Origin: Blastomonas sp. SL216
GTDB lineage: Bacteria > Pseudomonadota > Alphaproteobacteria > Sphingomonadales > Sphingomonadaceae
Assembly: GCA_026625625.1 (NCBI GenBank)
Contig: CP113055.1
Coordinates: 808,501-872,500 of the forward strand
Direction: 5' to 3'
Length of the DNA: 64,000 nucleotides
Each line of letters begins with the position of its first letter. Positions within the stretch are counted from its first letter, which is position 1. Below are positions 1 through 7,406 of the stretch, one piece after another. The notes under the pieces were generated by a model, which saw only the letters and a list, made by a program, of their open reading frames with translations, did not search any database and was not told the origin of the DNA. The position numbers were made by a program, and so were the translations under genes.

Positions 1-125
1 GCAAACACCGTCCGCCAGCCCGCCTTTGCGGCGAGCGCGGCGACAAGCCGGCATTGCGCCGGTTCGTTGTCGATCAGCATCACCCGGCGGATCTGCTGGT
101 CTGCGTCTGTGCGTTCCTTGGCCAT
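1..125 (-). CDS. Response regulator, N-terminal part (cut by window edge)
   Basis: This is the first 41 codons of a gene that runs off the left edge. It starts with ATG at 125 on the minus strand. The peptide begins MAKERTDADQQIRRV and continues into VMLIDNEPAQCRLVAALAA. That is the first beta strand and acidic pocket of a two-component receiver domain (hydrophobic strand, then D-N-E, then a helix). The output domain lies outside the window, so the class (for example NtrC-like or OmpR-like) cannot be told. It is divergent from the cytochrome oxidase-like small gene at 291, with 165 bases between the two starts. The receiver assignment rests on a short stretch but the pattern is typical. Confidence 0.6.
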   Translation of the reverse strand, partial: MAKERTDADQQIRRVMLIDNEPAQCRLVAALAAKAGWRTVF

Positions 126-290
126 CACAGGCGCTTCTACCGGCATGTGGTAAAAACCCGATTAAAGCTAATAAAGTTAAGCTTGGCGGCTCCCTAGCGA
201 TTTGAAGCTTGCGGGATTGAGCGACACCCGGCATTCGGTTAAGGCGAACCGATATCAACTTCGGCACCAATAACGGGGAAGGCTCTGACC

Positions 291-422
291 ATGGCCAACG
301 ACACGTCCAACAACATCGAATATGCACGCCAGACCTATGAAGGGTTCATGGGCCTGCTGAAGACCGGAACGATCGTCGCATCGCTCGTGACGGTCTTCGT
401 CGTCGTCCTCATCGCCAGCTGA
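291..422 (+). CDS. aa3-type cytochrome c oxidase subunit IV-like small membrane protein
   Basis: A 43-residue protein. The N-terminal half is soluble (MANDTSNNIEYARQTYEGFM), followed by one hydrophobic helix (about residues 26-42, TGTIVASLVTVFVVVLIAS). This layout matches the bacterial aa3 oxidase subunit IV family (COX4_pro_2), single-helix proteins of about 45 residues that sit at the side of cytochrome c oxidase. It lies 11 bases before pntAA and in the same direction, so it is probably cotranscribed with the transhydrogenase genes. No other oxidase subunit is encoded nearby. GGGGAAGG at 276-283 is a plausible ribosome site. Assignment is by length and pattern; the pairing with pnt suggests a membrane bioenergetics role but does not prove oxidase binding. 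Confidence 0.7.
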   Translation: MANDTSNNIEYARQTYEGFMGLLKTGTIVASLVTVFVVVLIAS

Positions 423-433
423 CCGGCGGCGGC

Positions 434-1561
434 ATGAAGATCGCGGTCCTCAAGGAGCAGGCATCGGGCGAACGGCGCGTTTCGGCGAGCCCTGAAACCG
501 TCAAGAAGTTCATCGGATTGGGAGCGACCGTGGCGGTGGAAGCCGGTGCGGGCGAATTTGCGTCGGTCTCCGACGCGGATTTCGCGGCTGCCGGTGCCAG
601 CGTGGGTTCGCGCGCCGATGTTCTCGGCGATGCGGACATCATTTTCGGCGTCCAGGGTCCCGACCCTGCCAGCCTTGCAGGCGCAAAGCCCGGCGCGATG
701 ATCGCGGCCTCGCTGAACCCCTTTGGCGAGCGCGCACGCATCGACGCCTATGCGGCTGCGGGCTTCCAGGCCTTGGCGCTGGAATTCATGCCGCGCATCA
801 CCCGCGCCCAGTCGATGGACATCCTGTCCTCGCAATCGAACCTGGCCGGGTACAAGGCGGTGCTCGATGGCGCTGCAGAATATGGCAAGGCCTTCCCGAT
901 GATGATGACCGCCGCGGGCACCGTGTCCGCCGCCAAGGTGTTCATCATGGGCGTCGGCGTGGCCGGTTTGCAGGCGATCGCGACGGCTCGCCGTCTGGGC
1001 GCGCAGGTTTCTGCCACCGACGTGCGTTCGGCGACCAAGGAACAGATCCAGTCGCTGGGCGCCAAGCCGATCTTCGTCGAGAATGTCGCCGGTATCGAAG
1101 GTGAAGGCGCAGGTGGCTATGCCACCGAAATGTCCGATGAATACAAGGCGGCTCAGGCCGAACTGGTGTCTTCGCACATCGCCAAGCAGGATATCGTGAT
1201 CACCACCGCGCTGATCCCGGGACGGCCTGCACCGCGGCTGATTTCCGACGCGCAGATTGCCAGCATGAAGCCGGGCAGCGTCATCGTCGATCTTGCGGTG
1301 GAGCAGGGCGGCAATGTCGAAGGTGCGGTCGCGGGCGAAGTGGTCGTCAAGCACGGCGTCAAGATCGTCGGCCATCGCAATGTGCCCTCGCGGCTTGCCA
1401 CCGATGCCTCGGCGCTGTTCGCGCGCAACCTGTTCAACTTCTTCTCGGCCTTCTGGGACAAGGAAGCCAAGGCGCCCGTGTTCCCCGATGACGATGAAAT
1501 CGTCCAGGGCGTCCGCGTGACCATGGGCGGCAAGGTCGTCAGCGAGAGGCTGCTGGCCTGA
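434..1561 (+). CDS. pntAA: NAD(P) transhydrogenase subunit alpha 1 (domain I, NAD-binding)
   Basis: 375 residues. It is the soluble NAD(H)-binding domain I of proton-translocating transhydrogenase, which passes hydride from NADH to NADP+ on the cytoplasmic side, driven by the proton gradient. Visible marks are the N-terminal MKIAVLKE typical of the alanine dehydrogenase/PntA family, the conserved RAQSMDILSSQSNLAGY loop (residues about 124-140) and a Rossmann GVGVAG (173-178). It is the split, three-polypeptide form known from Rhodospirillum rubrum, where domain I is a separate protein, rather than the fused PntA of Escherichia coli. pntAB and pntB follow in order. The family is certain. Confidence 0.96.
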   Translation: MKIAVLKEQASGERRVSASPETVKKFIGLGATVAVEAGAGEFASVSDADFAAAGASVGSRADVLGDADIIFGVQGPDPASLAGAKPGAMIAASLNPFGERARIDAYAAAGFQALALEFMPRITRAQSMDILSSQSNLAGYKAVLDGAAEYGKAFPMMMTAAGTVSAAKVFIMGVGVAGLQAIATARRLGAQVSATDVRSATKEQIQSLGAKPIFVENVAGIEGEGAGGYATEMSDEYKAAQAELVSSHIAKQDIVITTALIPGRPAPRLISDAQIASMKPGSVIVDLAVEQGGNVEGAVAGEVVVKHGVKIVGHRNVPSRLATDASALFARNLFNFFSAFWDKEAKAPVFPDDDEIVQGVRVTMGGKVVSERLLA

Positions 1562-1645
1562 CAATCGAACATCTGACCGGCCTGGCCCGGACCCCTCCCG
1601 CAGCACGGCAAGGCCGATCTGGCGGGGCGAATGGAGAATGTGAAG

Positions 1646-1930
1646 ATGGACTTCATCTCAATCCTCTCGATTTTCGTGATGGCCTGTTTCGTGGGCTATT
1701 ATGTCGTCTGGTCGGTGACGCCCGCGCTGCACACGCCGCTGATGGCGGTGACCAACGCGATCTCGTCGGTGATCATCGTCGGTGCGCTGGTGGCCAGCGC
1801 CGAGGCTGTGTCGCCGGTGGCGAAATATCTGGGGCTGCTCGCGGTGGTGTTTGCCGCGGTCAACATCTTCGGCGGTTTTGCCGTCACCGAGCGCATGCTT
1901 GCGATGTACAAGAAGAAGGAGCGCAAGTGA
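1646..1930 (+). CDS. pntAB: NAD(P) transhydrogenase subunit alpha 2 (membrane part)
   Basis: 94 residues from the chosen ATG at 1646 (MDFISILSIFVMACFVGYY). Another in-frame ATG lies 15 bases upstream at 1631, but GGAG at 1633-1636 sits at good distance from 1646, so the shorter form is preferred. It has three hydrophobic helices (roughly 3-23, 31-53, 60-82) and a lysine-rich tail, as expected for the alpha-2 membrane subunit that, with PntB, forms the proton channel (domain II). The stop overlaps the pntB start (ATGA at 1927-1930), indicating translational coupling. Confidence 0.95.
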   Translation: MDFISILSIFVMACFVGYYVVWSVTPALHTPLMAVTNAISSVIIVGALVASAEAVSPVAKYLGLLAVVFAAVNIFGGFAVTERMLAMYKKKERK

Positions 1931-3474
1931 TGGCTCTGGGGGCAGCAATGAACATCAACCGCCATTCTTTCCGCCAGCATCCGCTGACCTTCGCCGCCGC
2001 TGCGTGCAGCGCGCTGACCTCGGTGCCTGCGTTCGCCTCCGGCGGCGATGCCGCGCCAGTAAGCCCCTGGGTCTCACTGGCCTATCTCGTCGCGGGCGTG
2101 TTCTTCATCCTGGCGTTGCGCGGCCTTTCCAGCCCGGAAACGAGCCGCAGCGGCAACCGCTTCGGCATGATCGGCATGGGCATCGCGGTCATCACCACGC
2201 TGCTGACGCATCAGATCGCCAATATCGTCGAGATCCTGATCGCCATCGCGATCGGCGGCGTCGCCGGGTTCGTGATCGCGCGCAAGATCAAGATGACCGA
2301 CATGCCGCAGCTGGTCGCGGCCTTCCACTCGCTCGTCGGCCTGGCCGCCGTGCTGGTGGCGCTCGCTGCATGGCTCAATCCTGAAGCGTTCGGCATTCTC
2401 GATGCCAACGGCCAGATCCTGATGGTCAGCCGTATCGAAATGGGCCTGGGTGTTGCCATCGGTGCGATCACCTTCTCCGGTTCGGTCATCGCGTTCCTGA
2501 AGCTCAACGGCAACATGTCGGGCGCGCCGATCATGCTGCCGGGCCGCCATGTCATCAACCTGGGCGTGCTTGCCGCGATCCTCGGCATGATCGCGGCCTA
2601 TACCGTATCGCCCGAGGGCGGCGCAGGTGAAGGCTGGCTGTTCCTGGCAATCACCCTGCTGTCGTTCATCATCGGCTTCCTGCTGATCATTCCCATCGGC
2701 GGCGCGGACATGCCGGTCGTCGTCTCGATGCTCAACAGCTATTCGGGCTGGGCCGCCGCAGCGATGGGCTTCACCCTGTCGAACACCGCGATGATCATCA
2801 CCGGTGCGCTGGTCGGCTCGTCGGGCGCGATCCTTTCGTACATCATGTGCAAGGCAATGAACCGCAGCTTCATCTCGGTGATCGCTGGCGGCTTCGGGGC
2901 AGAGGCGAGCGGCGGCGGCGATGGCGCGGCCAAGGTCGATCGCCCGTGGAAGCGCGGCAGCGCCGAAGACGCAGCCTATATGATGAAGCAGGCCGAAAGC
3001 GTGATCATCGTTCCCGGCTACGGCATGGCCGTCGCCCAGGCGCAGCACGCGCTGCGCGAAATGGGTGACATGCTCAAGAAGGAAGGCGTCAGCGTCAAAT
3101 ACGCCATCCACCCGGTGGCAGGCCGCATGCCCGGTCACATGAACGTGCTGCTCGCCGAAGCAAACGTGCCCTATGACGAGGTGTTCGAGCTCGAGGACAT
3201 CAACAGCGAGTTTGCGCAGACCGACGTCGCGTTCATCATCGGTGCGAACGACGTCGTAAATCCGGCAGCGAAGACCGACAAGTCCTCGCCGATCTATGGC
3301 ATGCCGGTGTTCGATGTGGACAAGGCCAAGACCGTGTTCTTCATCAAGCGCTCGATGGGCGGTGTCGGCTATGCCGGCGTCGATAACGATGTCTTCTACA
3401 TGGATCAGACGATGATGCTGCTCGCTGACGCCAAGAAGATGGTCGAAGATATCGTCAAGAATCTGGGGCACTAA
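1927..3474 (+). CDS. pntB: NAD(P) transhydrogenase subunit beta
   Basis: 515 residues. It forms the rest of the membrane domain II and the NADP(H)-binding domain III. The protein has about nine hydrophobic segments between residues 50 and 310. Domain III follows, with the fingerprint VIIVPGYGMAVAQAQHAL near residues 357-375 and the conserved GANDVVNPAAKTD. Compared with well-known PntB proteins, which begin just before the first helix (here SLAYLVAGVFFILALRGLS), this one has roughly 48 extra N-terminal residues. The extra part looks like a signal sequence ending VPAFASGG. ATG at 1927 overlaps the pntAB stop; a second in-frame ATG is at 1948. Cotranscribed with pntAA and pntAB. Confidence 0.96.
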   Translation: MMALGAAMNINRHSFRQHPLTFAAAACSALTSVPAFASGGDAAPVSPWVSLAYLVAGVFFILALRGLSSPETSRSGNRFGMIGMGIAVITTLLTHQIANIVEILIAIAIGGVAGFVIARKIKMTDMPQLVAAFHSLVGLAAVLVALAAWLNPEAFGILDANGQILMVSRIEMGLGVAIGAITFSGSVIAFLKLNGNMSGAPIMLPGRHVINLGVLAAILGMIAAYTVSPEGGAGEGWLFLAITLLSFIIGFLLIIPIGGADMPVVVSMLNSYSGWAAAAMGFTLSNTAMIITGALVGSSGAILSYIMCKAMNRSFISVIAGGFGAEASGGGDGAAKVDRPWKRGSAEDAAYMMKQAESVIIVPGYGMAVAQAQHALREMGDMLKKEGVSVKYAIHPVAGRMPGHMNVLLAEANVPYDEVFELEDINSEFAQTDVAFIIGANDVVNPAAKTDKSSPIYGMPVFDVDKAKTVFFIKRSMGGVGYAGVDNDVFYMDQTMMLLADAKKMVEDIVKNLGH

Positions 3475-3479
3475 GCCGG

Positions 3480-4175
3480 ATGCGCAAGATTGGCCTGATC
3501 GGTGGCATGAGCTGGGTTTCGACCGAAACCTATTACCGCCTGATCAATCGCGAGGTGCAGAAGCGCGCCGGATCGCTGTGCAGCGGTCCGATCGTTATCG
3601 AGAGCCTCAACTTCTGCGATCTTGCGCAGATCCGCACGGCAGAGGGCTGGGACCATGCCGCCGAGAAGCTGACGGCGGCCGCGCGCTCGCTGGAACAGGC
3701 GGGCGCGACCGCGATCCTGATCTGCGCCAATTCGATGCACAAGGTCTATGACCGGGTGCAGGGCGCGGTCAGCGTGCCGATCATCCATATCGCCGACTGC
3801 GTTGGTGAGAAGATGCAGGCCGATGGCATCAAGCGCGCCGCGATCATCGGTACGCGCAATGTGATGCTGGAAAGCTTCTACCGCCAGCGGCTGGTCAAGC
3901 ATGGCATCGGCCTGCTCGCACCCGAGATGGAGCGAGTCGAGGAGATTGACCGGATCATCTACGAAGAGCTGATGGAAGGCCGGGTCGTGCGCGAATCCGA
4001 GCGGACGATGAAGACCTTCCTCACCAACATCGCCAAGGAAGACGTGCAGGCGGTGGTACTCGGCTGTACCGAGCTGGAGATGATCGTCGATACCAAGGCG
4101 AACGTGCTGCCGATCTACGACGGTACCGAGATTCACGCTCATGCCGCGGTCAATTGGATCCTGGGCGAGGCTTGA
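3480..4175 (+). CDS. Aspartate/glutamate racemase family protein
   Basis: 231 residues, Asp/Glu racemase superfamily (RacD/YgeA type), which racemises amino acids with two cysteines and no cofactor. Both catalytic cysteines are visible: C82 in ICANSMHK and C196 in VLGCTELE. The N-terminal IGLIGGMSWVSTETYY is typical of the amino-acid racemase branch. The gene starts 5 bases after the pntB stop, so it is probably transcribed with pnt, though a functional link is not obvious. Substrate (Asp, Glu or broader) cannot be read from the sequence. A paired palindromic repeat follows the stop. Confidence 0.88.
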   Translation: MRKIGLIGGMSWVSTETYYRLINREVQKRAGSLCSGPIVIESLNFCDLAQIRTAEGWDHAAEKLTAAARSLEQAGATAILICANSMHKVYDRVQGAVSVPIIHIADCVGEKMQADGIKRAAIIGTRNVMLESFYRQRLVKHGIGLLAPEMERVEEIDRIIYEELMEGRVVRESERTMKTFLTNIAKEDVQAVVLGCTELEMIVDTKANVLPIYDGTEIHAHAAVNWILGEA

Positions 4176-4210
4176 TCTTTTAACCCATGTAGGCGAGGGC
4201 AATCCTGTTT

Positions 4211-4277
4211 TCCGGCGAAAGCCGGAATCCAGAATAATTTCGCACAATCTGACCCCTGGGCTCCGGCTTTCGCCGGA
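4211..4277. repeat. Pair of inverted GGCGAAAGCC repeats
   Basis: Two 22-base arms face each other. The left arm at 4211-4232 carries CCGGCGAAAGCCGG plus AATCCAG. The right arm at 4256-4277 is its near-perfect reverse complement (CTGGGCTCCGGCTTTCGCCGG). Each arm is itself a small palindrome, and together they could fold into a cruciform or long hairpin. It sits between the racemase stop (4175) and the dGTPase start (4313) and could end or stabilise the upstream transcript. Similar intergenic elements are common in sphingomonads from general knowledge; I saw no third copy here. Confidence 0.8.
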
Positions 4278-4312
4278 GAACGATTCGGCGCTTTTGGAGT
4301 CTTCCGATCAGC

Positions 4313-5482
4313 ATGCACCCCCGCGCGCCTTATGCCAGTGACCCCTCACGTTCGCGCGGTCGGCAATATGCCGAGGGCGGGGCACCGACACGCGGTCCGC
4401 GCAGCGCATTCCAGCGCGACCGCGACCGGATCATCCATTCGATCAGCTTCCGCCGCCTGCGCCACAAGACGCAGGTTTTCGTCGCACCCGATGGCGATCA
4501 TTACCGCGTCCGCCTGACCCACAGCCTTGAGGTGGCGCAGATCGGCCGCACCATCGCCCGTTCGCTGGGGCTGGACGAGGATCTGACCGAAGCCTTGTGC
4601 CTGGCGCACGATATCGGCCATCCGCCCTTTGGCCATGCGGGCGAGGATGCGCTGGAAGCGGCGATGACGGGGCAGGGCGGGTTCGATCACAACGCGCATA
4701 CGCTGCGCGCGCTGCACGTTCTCGAATCGCCCTATCCGCGCTGGCAGGGGCTCAACCTCAGCTGGGAAGTGCTCGAAGGCCTGGCCAAGCATAATGGCCC
4801 GGTCACGCAGGCCCCCTGGGCGCTGGCGGAAATCGACGCCGGGTTCGACCTGGACCTGCGGCGCTTTTCGTCGCTCGAGGCGCAGGTGGCGGCGGTGGCG
4901 GACGACATCGCCTATGACAATCACGACATTGACGATGGCCTGCGCGCCGGTTTCCTGTCGTTCGACGACCTGCTCACTCTGCCCTCGGCGGCGCGGCAAT
5001 GGGATGCCATCCGGACGCGCTTTGCCGATGTGCCCGAGGCTCGGCTGCAATCGGAGTTCGTGCGCGACCAGATCGGCCTGATGGTCAATGACGTCATCGC
5101 CGCGACCCAGGCGCGAATCGCCGCGCTGGGGATCGGCGATGGCGAGGATGTCCGCGCGGCGGGGCAGATGATCGCCGGTTTCTCGGAGGCGATGGCCGAA
5201 CAGGAACGCGCTCTCAAGGCGTTCATGTACGCCCGGGTCTATCATCATCCCCGCCAGCTGGAAGCGGCAGAGCTCGCCAGACAGGTGATCTCGGCGCTGT
5301 TTGCCGCCTATCGCGATGATCCTTCGCTGCTGCCGGACGATTGGCGCGCGCGTCTGCCCCAAGATGAGCCTGACAAGAGCCGTCATATCGCCGATTTTCT
5401 GGCCGGCATGACCGATCGGTTCGCGCTGTCGCAGCATCGCCAGATATTCGGCGACGCGCCCGAGGGGCTCAGCCACGTTTGA
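4313..5482 (+). CDS. Deoxyguanosinetriphosphate triphosphohydrolase-like HD protein
   Basis: 389 residues, HD-domain dNTPase of the dGTPase-like family, which cleaves dNTPs to deoxynucleosides and triphosphate. The metal-binding residues are in place: H70 (RLTHSLEVAQIGR), H99-D100 (LAHDIGHPPFGHAGEDAL) and the later Asp in DDIAYDNHDIDDGL. The N-terminal RSAFQRDRDRIIHSISFRRL is the family signature around the first substrate-binding arginines. Length fits the type-2 dGTPase-like subfamily rather than the 505-residue Dgt of E. coli. The start at 4313 has only a distant GGAG (4294-4297). Specificity for dGTP is not established by sequence. Confidence 0.92.
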   Translation: MHPRAPYASDPSRSRGRQYAEGGAPTRGPRSAFQRDRDRIIHSISFRRLRHKTQVFVAPDGDHYRVRLTHSLEVAQIGRTIARSLGLDEDLTEALCLAHDIGHPPFGHAGEDALEAAMTGQGGFDHNAHTLRALHVLESPYPRWQGLNLSWEVLEGLAKHNGPVTQAPWALAEIDAGFDLDLRRFSSLEAQVAAVADDIAYDNHDIDDGLRAGFLSFDDLLTLPSAARQWDAIRTRFADVPEARLQSEFVRDQIGLMVNDVIAATQARIAALGIGDGEDVRAAGQMIAGFSEAMAEQERALKAFMYARVYHHPRQLEAAELARQVISALFAAYRDDPSLLPDDWRARLPQDEPDKSRHIADFLAGMTDRFALSQHRQIFGDAPEGLSHV

Positions 5483-5574
5483 ACAGGATATTGTGCGGCG
5501 CAGCGCAATTTGATTGACAGCCCCGATGCGATTGCCCATTCCCAAGCCGTCGATGGGGAGCGATCCCCATGAGA
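5483..5574 (+). promoter_or_regulatory. Leader in front of the gcv riboswitch, with promoter candidate and hairpin
   Basis: The 352 bases between 5482 and 5835 carry no gene. In this first part a TTGACA at 5514-5519 is a possible -35 box, but the -10 region 17 bases later is poor, so the promoter is only a candidate. A small hairpin with stem ATGGGG/CCCCAT occupies 5553-5570 just before the riboswitch. The remainder of the gap is the riboswitch and its expression platform. Confidence 0.3.
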
Positions 5575-5765
5575 CGACACGGGAGAGTGCGGAGGCCAGC
5601 CTTCGCCACCGAAGGAGCAACCGCCCCGGAATCTCTCAGGTCATCGGGACCGTGTCGTTGATCGGCGCTCTGGAAAGCGGGTGGCCCCGAAAGGCCGCTC
5701 CACCGAAGGGGTAAATGGGAGGCTCAGCGCAGCCCATGAAAGCTCTCAGGTTCAAGTGACAGAGG
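5575..5765 (+). promoter_or_regulatory. Tandem glycine riboswitch
   Basis: Two glycine aptamers in a row stand upstream of gcvT. Aptamer I spans 5575-5657: its closing stem is CGACACGG (5575-5582) with CCGTGTCG (5650-5657), and it holds the conserved CTCTCAGG near 5632-5640. Aptamer II spans about 5667-5765: its closing stem is CTCTG (5668-5672) with CAGAG (5760-5764), and it holds GCTCTCAGG near 5742-5750 and the conserved run of G after ACAGAG. A short linker of about 10 bases joins the two. In known cases glycine binding switches on the glycine cleavage genes, and all four gcv genes follow. The platform at 5766-5834 contains GGTGA/TCACC (about 5801-5816) and may act on the gcvT ribosome site GGAG at 5824-5827. 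Confidence 0.93.
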
Positions 5766-5834
5766 GGGTTGGAAGCCGGGCAGGGCCTTGTGGGCCATGC
5801 GTGGTGATCCGACTCACCTTGCCGGAGTGCCCCA

Positions 5835-6968
5835 ATGACCGATTCAATTGCCGATATGATGGAACGCGTTGCCGAACGGCTGTTGCCGCTCGACGCATGG
5901 CACCGCGCGCGCGGCGGCCGCATGGTGTCGTTTGCCGGATACCAAATGCCCGTTCAGTACGAAGGCGTGATGGCCGAGCATCTGTGGACCCGCGAACATG
6001 CAGGCCTGTTCGATGTCAGCCATATGGGCCAGGTTCTGCTGACCGGCGATGCGCCCGATGTCGCGCTGGAAGCCATCGTTCCGGGTGAAATCCAGAAGCT
6101 TGGCGTTAACCGCATGCGCTATTCGGTGCTGCTCAACGATGAGGGCGGCATTCTCGACGACCTCATGGTGACCCGGCGCGAGCGCGACCTGTATCTGGTC
6201 GTCAATGGCGCCTGCAAATATGACGATCTGGCGCATATGCGCGAGACTTTCCCCGACGAGGTGGTGATCACCCTGCTGGATGAGCGCGCGCTGTTCGCGC
6301 TGCAGGGTCCCCGGGCGGGCGAGGCTCTGGCCAGCCTGATCCCGGACGTTGCCTCGCTCTATTTCATGCAGGCCGGTGCCTTCACGCTCGACGGCATGTC
6401 GCTGTGGATCAGCCGCTCGGGCTATACCGGCGAGGATGGTTTTGAAATCAGCGTGGACTGCGATCACGCCGCCGAACTGGCGGACCGGTTGTGCGCGCTC
6501 GAGATGGTCAAGCCGATTGGCCTGGGTGCCCGCGATTCGCTGCGGCTTGAAGCTGGCCTGCCGCTTTATGGGCACGACCTTGATGAAACGGTGAGCCCGG
6601 TCGAGGGCGATCTCGCCTTCGCCATCAGCAAGCGCCGCCGCGCCGAGGGCGGCTTCGCCGGGGCTGAACGCATTCTGGAAGAACTGGAAGAAGGCACCGA
6701 CCGCAAGCGCGTCGCGCTGACCGTCGAGGGCCGCCAGCCCGTGCGCGAAGGCGCAGAGCTCTATGTCGGTGACCGCATGGTCGGCAAGGTGACATCGGGC
6801 GGCTTTGCCCCCACGCTGGGCGCGCCGATCGCGATGGCGCTGGTCAAATCGGCCTTCGCCCCGCTCGACACTGCGCTGGAAGCCGAGGTGCGCGGCAAGC
6901 GCATCCCGGTCAAGGTGACGACGATGCCGTTCGTCCCGCACCGCTACCACCGCGCCAAAACCGCCTGA
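5835..6968 (+). CDS. gcvT: Glycine cleavage system T protein (aminomethyltransferase)
   Basis: 377 residues. T protein transfers the methylene group from aminomethyl-lipoyl H protein to tetrahydrofolate and releases ammonia. Family marks are the N-terminal [10 protein letters not shown] segment, the LFDVSHMGQ motif (near residues 57-65), [16 protein letters not shown] with the catalytic Asp region, and [15 protein letters not shown]. The C-terminal barrel ends [14 protein letters not shown] at 5835 has GGAG at 5824-5827. First gene of gcvT-H-PA-PB; expression is expected to follow glycine through the riboswitch just upstream. Confidence 0.96.
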   Translation: MTDSIADMMERVAERLLPLDAWHRARGGRMVSFAGYQMPVQYEGVMAEHLWTREHAGLFDVSHMGQVLLTGDAPDVALEAIVPGEIQKLGVNRMRYSVLLNDEGGILDDLMVTRRERDLYLVVNGACKYDDLAHMRETFPDEVVITLLDERALFALQGPRAGEALASLIPDVASLYFMQAGAFTLDGMSLWISRSGYTGEDGFEISVDCDHAAELADRLCALEMVKPIGLGARDSLRLEAGLPLYGHDLDETVSPVEGDLAFAISKRRRAEGGFAGAERILEELEEGTDRKRVALTVEGRQPVREGAELYVGDRMVGKVTSGGFAPTLGAPIAMALVKSAFAPLDTALEAEVRGKRIPVKVTTMPFVPHRYHRAKTA

Positions 6969-6996
6969 TTATCTCACGTTCCGATGGAGTGACACC

Positions 6997-7368
6997 ATGA
7001 GCCGCTATTTTACCGAAGAACATGAATGGGTTGAAGTCGAAGGCAAGATCGCCACGGTCGGCATCACCGAATATGCACAGCAGCAGCTGGGCGATGTGGT
7101 GTTTGTCGACGTGCCCGGTGAAGGCAAGCAGTTCGACAAGGGCGATGAAGCCGCTGTCGTGGAATCGGTCAAGGCTGCCAGCGATGTCTACAGCCCGGTG
7201 TCGGGCACGATCGTCGAAGGCAATGACGTGCTCGCCGACGAACCCGGCCTGGTCAATTCGGACCCCGAAGGCGATGGCTGGTTCTTCAAGCTGGAACTGA
7301 CCGATGCGGGCGAACTCGACAATCTGATGGATGAGGCTGCGTACAAGAAGTTCGTCGCAGGTCTCTGA
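6997..7368 (+). CDS. gcvH: Glycine cleavage system H protein
   Basis: 123 residues, the lipoyl carrier that shuttles the aminomethyl group between P, T and L proteins. The lipoylated lysine is K59 in [14 protein letters not shown]. The start [13 protein letters not shown] is typical, and GGAG about 8 bases before the ATG is a clear ribosome site. It lies 28 bases after gcvT and 38 before gcvPA in the riboswitch-led operon. The lipoamide dehydrogenase (L protein) is not in this window and is presumably shared with the 2-oxo acid dehydrogenases. Confidence 0.97.
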   Translation: MSRYFTEEHEWVEVEGKIATVGITEYAQQQLGDVVFVDVPGEGKQFDKGDEAAVVESVKAASDVYSPVSGTIVEGNDVLADEPGLVNSDPEGDGWFFKLELTDAGELDNLMDEAAYKKFVAGL

Positions 7369-7406
7369 TTCTTCACAATTCTCCTGAGCCAAGGACATAA
7401 GCCGCA

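Noticed and set aside
162-180. CtrA-like TTAA pair upstream of the small oxidase gene
   Set aside because: Spacing between TTAA units is 11 bases, not the 7 of the CtrA box. A similar pair at 23447-23466 has spacing 12.
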